From assembly GCA_036250225.1 (NCBI GenBank), contig JAPZLL010000001.1, positions 1,612,001 through 1,676,000 on the forward strand: 64,000 nt of DNA. Reading direction: 5' to 3'. Both the position numbers and the translations under genes were made by a program. The stretch is from Cercophora sp. LCS_1. Lineage: Eukaryota > Ascomycota > Sordariomycetes > Sordariales > Lasiosphaeriaceae. Shown piece by piece: positions 57,359 through 64,000 of this stretch. The notes beneath the pieces were generated by a model. That model was not told where the DNA came from, ran no database searches, and worked only from the letters and a program-made list of their open reading frames with translations. The first letter of the stretch is position 1. Each line of letters opens with the position of its first letter.

Positions 57359-59214
57359 GGCGGGCAGCCGAAAATGGGTCGCGGCGGGGAGCTTCGAGCG
57401 TCGGAGCTCGGAGCTCACGGCCCAGCGGGCTTGTTCGGGTTCAAACGGCGTGTCAATTCGCAATGCGAAGCAATTAGGTGCTAGGGAGGGCGGAGGACCC
57501 AGTGTGAGCCGAGGGTTTCTTTGACGTTTTGGGGGTTCTTGCGGTTTGACGCGGTTTGTGGTGGGTTGTCGAGTCAGGAAGGCCGGCGGGATCGACGGCG
57601 CGGGACAAGAAGGCTCAAGAATGAATAAATCCCATTGCCTTTTACCACACTGCGCAACGACACACCCTTGCACCGCCTTGTCAACCCTGCAAGCCTGCGG
57701 GGTCAGTGCAAACCACCACAAAATGGAGGGGAAGCGGCGGCGGGATTGCGCGCCTAACACAGCGCCCCATCAGGTCGACAGGGGTCTTAATCGAAGCAAG
57801 GGAGCATCGGGGCAAACTAACTCAATTCCTGTCTTCGGTATGCTTCCTTGACCCGTCGCTTTCAAACCAAAGCAGCAGGTGCCTGAAAGTGTTGAGTAAG
57901 AATTTTCTAGTCGAGACCTGAAAAAAAAAAAAAAAACCCCTCCCGAACAATGCGAGGGGTTCTGGACAGGGACAACGTCGACGAGAATGCCATTGTGACT
58001 CGATGCCGCACCTTGTGCTCCTTTATCGGCTGCAATCGCCTCATGCTCGCCAACCAAAGCACCAACCAACCGCACGAGGTCTTCCATCCCGCCATATCGA
58101 CAGCCACTTGATTACCCAGTAACTCGCAAGACTGCAAACAAAGTGGCCAATTGGCCGACGTTCGGTCCCGATAAGCTGCTCGGCCTGGTCATGAGCCTCG
58201 TGGCCGTCCGCGAAACTCGTGCCACACTGACGATAACAGATCCCGTCGTGCCGTCTTCCTCGGACGGCCGCGGTTTTCTCACCTCAAGCCAACATTGAAA
58301 CACAGACCAACCGGATCGCGCAAACCAACGAATCGCGGCCTGCTTGGTACAGAAAAGGCCGAGCCGCACCTTGACGCCGCGTCTTGGGAGGTCACGTTGG
58401 CTAAGGTCACGCGGTGAGTGCCAATCAGGGGTCTTAGTTCCACATTCCTGTCTTCCAACTCCCAAGACCGTAAAACAATCCCATAAAAAGGTGGCGGTCA
58501 GCTTTGACTCATTGGAAACTTGCTCACCGCGGTGAAGACCGATCTGACCTGGGATTGAGGCCCACAGGAGGGTGATTTGCCCTCGTCGGCCTTCTCAATT
58601 GAGTGGTGCCGAGGTGACCAAGGCGAGATATTTACAGGGTCCGGGTTCGCGATGTGCCTGGCTGCTTACATCCCGTGCTTGCATATACACCCAGCAGCCA
58701 TCCGGACGGATGTTATCATCCATCACGGACACCCAAGCGGCGAATTCAGGATGACTGACATGGCACGTGAAACCCACACATTCGTCAAGATCGGATTCAG
58801 AGACCATGTATTGACGGAAGGAGATCTACGAACGATCCGGTCTACCCGTCCTCTGATGTTTTGCAAATGCATTCCCGGGGTATTGCCATCACAAAGTAGA
58901 TGACCAGACCTTTAGCGCCGCCCAAAGCAAACCAAAGCACAACTATCGCTTCCGCCGGAACGCGCTCCCGCTATATGGACCTGAGCCTCCAGTCCTTAAC
59001 CAGAAGAAACCGGACCAATCTCGCACCGCCATAACCAAGGCTAAAAGCCATCACACCAAGGCAGCCGACAATGCTGGAGGAAAAAAAACGAGTTTTGGTC
59101 TTCCTATACCGTACGCCAGGACGCCAGAACAATGCGGATGTGGCTGGGAAAGCAGGCCTAAGCCCGGCTGCCACCACGGTTGATGATCTTGATCTTCTTG
59201 CAGGGTCGATCGCC
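57359..59214. other. Intergenic region upstream of the zinc-cluster gene
   Basis: Also the 3' flank of Taf14. The frame of the zinc-cluster gene stays open to 57760, but that extension is not family-like and is better read as 5' leader. A 16-A run lies near 57921-57936. No other gene is supported. Confidence 0.5.
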
Positions 59215-60633
59215 CTACGAAACGACACCGCACTTGACCTGAAACAAGTTAGCTTAGTTAGGTGAGAGATGTGTTGGCTGCTTACCATCAGATCCCAAAG
59301 CTGCTTCTGCAGAGGCTCCGGAAGAGTATAGAGATCAACCGAGAACTCGCCGGCTAGCAACAATCAGCCATCAATTCACTCCACGGCGGAAGGGCACTCA
59401 CCATCGATGTTGTTCTGGATGTAGGTGTGCTCATCCTTGCCGTCGTGGATGAGCTGGATGACCTGAAGGAGGTCATCCTCACCAAGCCTGACCAGACCGT
59501 CGGCCATCTTCTCGACATCAACCACGAACTTCTTCTTCTTGCCGCCATCAGCCTTCTTCTGCTTGCGCTCCTCGTCAGAAGGGAGCGGGCCGGTCTCGCG
59601 CAGAATCTGCTGAAGGGCTTGCGACGGGTTCTTGAATTGAACGTTGTGAATGGCGTGGTAGGTGTGGGCCTGGAAGTTCAGGTCGTGAGTGAAGGTATGC
59701 TTGCCACCCTTCTCGGTGGTGAAGACCTCGATGGTCATCTCGAATTCACCCCAACCCTCATTGCTGCACTTGAAGGGCGGCTCGTGGAAGGCTGTCATAA
59801 TGTCAGCCATCCGCGCAAAACACGGTAACACGGCGAGACATACTCTGCACGGGATTGTCGAACGAGGGGTGCAAGTGGTAGACCGCTCTGGTGAAGCACC
59901 TGGCGGGTCTCTCGCGGCCATCTTGGTCGAGGACGTAGATCTCGACGGTCCACTGCTTCATAGGGAAACCCTCCATGACGGCAGGCTTGTTACTGTAATT
60001 GGTCGCAGATGTCAGACCGTTTCCCGATCGCAATGCGCCAAAAGTGACTTACATGTTGTGCTGCTCCGTCACAATCTTGATCTTGCGCTGTAAACACAAA
60101 CCACCGGGTCAGTCACCACGCGCTCCGCCAGCAACGCGAAAGCACACCGCATGCTGCCTCCTTCTCCATTCAACATACCTCGACAATCATCTTGGATGGC
60201 TTGGACTCGGGTGACGTCGGGGGACTGATAGTGTAGTACTCGTATTGATTCAAGGGCTGAAGAGACCTAGCACCGCAGTTGAAAGAGTCAGCAACTTCGC
60301 GCGCAAGAATCGCGGGTGGACGCGTTCTAAGGTGGGGCTGGATGTGGGCAAGGAATGTGGGAGGAAGGCGCGAGGCGCCAGAGCTCGGGTATGTGTCAAA
60401 TGCAGGTGTAAGAAGGAATTGGTGGACTAAAAGTACCTTGAGCTAAGTATATGTGAGAGAACAAGCTTTTGCAAGGCCTCTGGGCAGGTTGTGGGTGGTG
60501 GTGGCGTAAGGGAGAAGAGGTAAGGAAGTTTGCGAACCGAGGCGCTTGCCTTGACGTCGCGAGTTTGGAGGGTTGCAGAAAGCACTTACCTGGGAGTGTG
60601 TGGCGTCAGCAGGCCACTGTGCTGGAACACCAT
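59215..60633 (-). CDS. taf14: Taf14-like YEATS-domain protein
   Basis: Shared subunit of TFIID, TFIIF, INO80, SWI/SNF and NuA3 in yeast; YEATS reads acyl-lysine on histone H3 and the ET domain binds partner motifs. Seven exons: 60633-60590, 60266-60179, 60087-60053, 59992-59844, 59791-59402, 59353-59286 and 59238-59215, giving 265 residues (yeast 244). Family residues run across the junctions: KIKIVTEQHN, EGFPMKQWTVEIYVLD, CFTRAVYHLHPSFDNPVQ joined to TFHEPPFKC, NEGWGEFEMTIEVF, GKHTFTHDLNF. The ET part is VEKMADGLVRLGEDDLLQ and GEFSVDLYTLPEPLQKQLW, ending DLMVKCGVVS. The first exon and its 323-nt intron are the least certain; translation might instead start at the ATG of MIVERKIK inside exon 2. 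Confidence 0.9.
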
Positions 60634-61564
60634 TTTGGGTTGTGGCTGAAGCGGGCTTATTGTCGGATGTGGCGTTATCGTCGGATATCGACTGGTCTGA
60701 CCAAGTTGTTGTGGAGGAGAAGAATGTGGCACATACACCAATGTGTGGCGGCAGATTTTCAGCTCCCACACTGAGTGGTGCGGGCCCACTTTTAGTTCTC
60801 AAAGCTCACGGGTGTTAGCCCTGTATCTAAAGAGTTCACTGACATCGGCACCAACACCTTCTACAAGCCCAGTTCCCTTAAAATGTCAATGATAATCTTT
60901 GGATTATGAGCATGTAACAGTTCGCCCGCAAGCCGAATTTCATCCGATTGTGAATTTTGTTGCAATGTCTTCTCTAGAAGCGCTGTGTTCTCTGTAAGTG
61001 ATAGCAGGATGCACGATTTACACCCAATGATCTTTGTGTGTGATCGGAGGCCGATTGCCTTCCTGCTTCCCCAGCTGGTTACACTGTGTAAATCAACTAA
61101 AATCAACTATAATGGTGACACCAAGATGCTGTCTCTTCTCGGTGCCATCGCCATTTCTCCAATGTCAATGGAACATCAAGATCAAGGCGTAAGGGGTTAC
61201 TATCCGCTTACAAGTTCTTCTAGCGGCGGATTTCGAAAGTTGTGAGCCTCACCAGCGCCAAATATGGACACTGGCTCCCAGAATTAGAGCATCGAGACTC
61301 GTAATATTGGTCTATCTACAGCCATGCATTACCATGGCCCTCCTTCAGACAACTGCTAAAAAAGAGAATGCCTCTCCCAATCCAGATCGAAACGCTCTGC
61401 CTGCCCGTATACGCTTCCATCACGTGTTCTTTCATCGTCACACTCCACCGACTTGACCCATCCCAAACGAGCACGTCAACTTGTCTAACCTGGGGCTGGG
61501 GAGCATAGGAGGTGTTTATTCATGAGCTCCCTTTCCGTAGACTACACCCATCACTACACCTCCT
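60634..61564. other. Intergenic region between Taf14 and RanBP1
   Basis: AT-richer around 60850-61110. A minus-strand frame there ends in a helix-like peptide (SDEIRLAGELLHAHNPK, stop at 60861) preceded by CTTACAG, and may be a remnant exon. No full gene can be built. Confidence 0.45.
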
Positions 61565-62608
61565 TTACGCCGCCTCCTCCTTCTTCTCCTCAGCAGCCTC
61601 CTCCTTGGCCTCGGCCTCCTCAGCCTCAGCCTCAGCCTTCTGGAAGATCGCCTCGTTCGCCTTCTGTGCCTTGATGAAGGCGTCCTTGAAGCCGTTGGCG
61701 TTGTCGGCGTTTGCGAATCGGATAGCGAACGTCACAGCCTCAGGTTCTCCTTCGCTCACATCGGCGGCAGCGTTCCACACCCAGCTCCTGTCAGAGCCGA
61801 CGTTGGGAGAGAGCTTCATCTCGGGGACGACTACACCATCAGTCAGCATGCAGAACCGAAACACACTTGGGACACGTACTGTAGTGATTCGCGCAAACCT
61901 TGAGCGTCTTGTCTCGGCGCATGACAAGACGGGTCTTGCCGTTCTCAAGGTGCTTAAGCAGACGCACGTCACCAGTTCCACGCTCCTTCCATTCACTAGT
62001 CTCCCGGACGAACTTGAAGAGCTTGGCGCGCATCTTGAAGAGCTGCTCCTCAGACTCCTCGTTGGTCTTGGTCTCAACCTTCTCGGTCAGGTGGATGACG
62101 GGCTCGAAGTGAACATCCTCGGACTCGGGGGCTTGCTCCTCCTACAACACTAGTCAGCCGACGCTCATGTCCCCTCAGCCCTCCAAAGCAACATACATCA
62201 TCCTTGGCAGCGGCGGCAGCAGCCTCTCTCTGGGCCTTTGCGCTGCCAGAGTTGTCACCACGATCCTCATCCTCATCCTTCTTCTCCTTCTTGGCACCAC
62301 CACCAAACATGGAAAAGACGGAGCTAGTAGTCACCGGCTTCTCCCCAGCGGCGGCGGGGGCGGGAGTCTAGAAACAGAGAACCAAGTCAGCCAACAAATC
62401 CTTACCAACCCTCGAGCAGCCCCCCACGGGACGCCACGGAGTATATCACGGGACTGGCACCCTGCGGGTGCGCACAGGGTCGCACAGGCAGCAAGCCCTC
62501 CCCATTATCGCAAGAAGCCCCCCTCTTCCAAAATCATCCACATACCTCCTTAGGAGTCTCCTCAACCTTGACCTCCTCGATCGGCTTGTCGGTACCTTCG
62601 GCGGACAT
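61565..62608 (-). CDS. Ran-binding protein 1 (Yrb1 type)
   Basis: Cytosolic co-activator of RanGAP; it binds Ran-GTP and releases it from karyopherins during nuclear transport. Four exons: 62608-62546, 62367-62197, 62141-61880 and 61830-61565, giving 253 residues. Introns are short with clean GTATGT or GTACGT donors and TAG acceptors. An acidic N-terminus (MSAEGTDKPIEEVKVEE) and a Lys/Asp/Ala-rich linker precede the Ran-binding domain at about 85-205: EPVIHLTEKVETKTNEESEE, LFKFVRETSEWKERGTGDVR, TRLVMRRDKTLKVCANHY and then SWVWNAAADVSEGEPE. The tail is a Glu/Ala/Lys coiled segment. The start is the first ATG, directly followed by family-like sequence. Confidence 0.96.
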
Positions 62609-63750
62609 GTTGGGCGAGTCTCGTTGTGGGGGGAACAAAAAAAGGCTGCCGGGTATCTACAGTCAGAACCAAACAACGTCAGTTTTGTCCTATTCGCAAC
62701 AACAAACAAGACCGATGAACGAAAAAAGGGAAGAGAAGAGAGAGGAAAATGAAGCTTATCCACAACTACTGTGGAATGGACCTTGATGACATGTGCATCG
62801 AACGCCTCCCGCCACCGCTTTCCTCACGAAACCAAACAATCACCAAGCCCCGCCATGGGCGGGGTAGCAAAAGCAGTCCATCACCTAATACTTCCCCTCT
62901 CTTCCCTTCTCGATTTGACAAAATGAAAAGGTAAAGCATACCAAATATACAGCTTTGTTGTCAAACGCTGCCCAGAAAATGTTTTGTCGTTTGGGTAAAA
63001 TCGGTAGCAGGCACGTGGGGGGGGGGGGGAAGCAGTAGAAAGTTGCAGCAGTAGAAGAATAGCTGGGGTGGGAAAAATGGCTGACTTGAAAATCAACAAA
63101 CGGGGGGGACCAAGATGGAGGGGTTGAGGGGCAATTGCAACCCCACATCTGATTGGGTGTCGAGAGGCGGGCCTGACCTTTGGGCTCCCTTTTTTTCTGC
63201 GCCCGTGCATCCCAGGCGCTCGTCTGCCTGTGTCTGTACCGTCTTGGCGCCCAGCACCGTCCCACATCGCCCTTCCTTCACTGGACTCGCTGGATGGTGC
63301 GACGTCAACTCCAGCAGAAACATGGGTTACACATTGTGACCAAAACAAAAATTGATCAAGGATATGTCGTGGTTTCGCTTACAGCCCAACACTACCTAGG
63401 TTCTGGTATCTTCCATGTTACGGATCCTGTCTCCCTTTCCCCTCCAATGCAACACCCGCTCCAAGACTCCGATGAACTTCCGGATATCGCCCATGATACA
63501 AGATACAGGAGTTGCGCACTTGGAACACAAGCCAGACTGAGACAAATATGTGGGAAAAGGAAAAGCAAGGATATGCTGGCCTACCTACCTAGTTACGATA
63601 ACAGCACAACCGAAAGAACTCCATTCCAGATTCCCGACCTCCATCCATCCCAAGCCTGAAAGCTAAGTTCCTGTTCCGATTGCCGCCCAGCCTGTCCTTA
63701 GAAATACGCAACACGTCCGATCCCCACACAAAAGAAAAGAAACTCTCCCG
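62609..63750. other. Intergenic region upstream of RanBP1
   Basis: A T- and pyrimidine-rich leader of RanBP1 lies on the minus strand near 62610-62760. A C-run on the minus strand (G at 63019-63030) is seen. Overlapping frames up to 159 codons have no domains. No gene is supported. Confidence 0.5.
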
Positions 63751-64000
63751 TTAACCTGCGATGATCTTCCTCCAGCCAGAATCCTTGCTATCAGCCTGAT
63801 CCGGCTTCACGTTGCCTTTCATCCAGAAGCCTGATCTGGACTGCTCAAGGTTAATTCTCACACGCTCTACAAAAGAGCTTGCTTGACCAACCTTCGTCTC
63901 AATACCTCTGCCCTTGCGAAGAGCCTCTGCCTTCTTAGCCTTTCTCTCGTACTGCTCCATCTCTTCCTTTGACCTGAGCCCAATCCAGTGCTTCTTGAGA
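63751..64000 (-). CDS. C-terminal part of a basic protein, unknown
   Basis: Open on the minus strand from the window edge to a stop at 63751, at least 82 residues. It includes LKKHWIGLRSKEEMEQYERK, then KKAEALRKGRGIETK, SSFVERVRINLEQS and GFWMKGNVKPDQADSKDSGW, ending RKIIAG. It is strongly basic and helical. An ATG occurs at 63960, but the frame is open and coding-like upstream of it, so that is probably an internal Met. I do not recognise the family; a nucleic-acid-binding or ribosome-associated role would fit the charge but is only a guess. The gene starts outside the window. Confidence 0.65.
   Translation of the reverse strand, partial: LKKHWIGLRSKEEMEQYERKAKKAEALRKGRGIETKVGQASSFVERVRINLEQSRSGFWMKGNVKPDQADSKDSGWRKIIAG

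Noticed and set aside
57359..57760. 134-codon N-terminal extension of the second zinc-cluster protein
   Set aside because: Composition unlike the family and a better start context at 57358; read as 5' leader.

Overview
This window is nuclear DNA from a filamentous ascomycete, most likely a Sordariomycete. The evidence is short introns (36 to about 70 nt, one near 320 nt) with GT..AG ends and CTAAC/CTGAC-type branch points, two Zn2Cys6 transcription factors, a fungal LCB2, CDC48, Taf14 and a vacuolar HMT1-type ABC transporter. Species cannot be named from sequence alone. All exon junctions were read by eye from splice signals, frame and family conservation.

Layout. 1-75: tail of a plus-strand gene. 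1728-4990 (-): HMT1-type half ABC transporter. 4991-14201: 9.2 kb with no gene I can support. 14202-15870 (-): secreted Gly/Tyr/His-rich repeat protein. 17505-18092 (+): small conserved-looking protein of unknown function. 19240-21998 (-): CDC48/p97. 26367-28995 (+): Zn2Cys6 regulator. About 29275-29409: homopolymers and ten Ns, an assembly junction. 29790-30424 (+): AhpC/TSA-like thioredoxin-fold protein without the usual cysteine. 30667-32139 (-): class III PLP aminotransferase. 35835-38111 (-): FHA plus forkhead factor (Fkh1/2 type). 39657-41654 (-): serine palmitoyltransferase subunit LCB2. 44042-46243 (+): acetoacetyl-CoA synthetase. 46871-52440 (+): three tandem BTB/POZ-like paralogues, the first open but cut by an in-frame TAG, the other two broken. 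54062-57358 (-): second Zn2Cys6 regulator. 59215-60633 (-): Taf14 (YEATS plus ET). 61565-62608 (-): RanBP1/Yrb1. 63751-64000 (-): C-terminal part of an unrecognised gene.

The genes are mostly housekeeping and do not form a pathway cluster. LCB2 and acetoacetyl-CoA synthetase, both lipid enzymes, are divergent and share a 2.4 kb upstream region. CDC48 and the first zinc-cluster gene are divergent over 4.4 kb. Forkhead, zinc-cluster and transporter genes have long upstream regions without genes.

The most unusual items are the secreted G/Y/H-rich repeat protein with an acidic Asp-Ser block and a Cys-containing N-terminal region, and the decaying tandem BTB-like family. In the latter, comparison between paralogues shows that the first copy's stop codon lies inside a conserved C-terminal segment.
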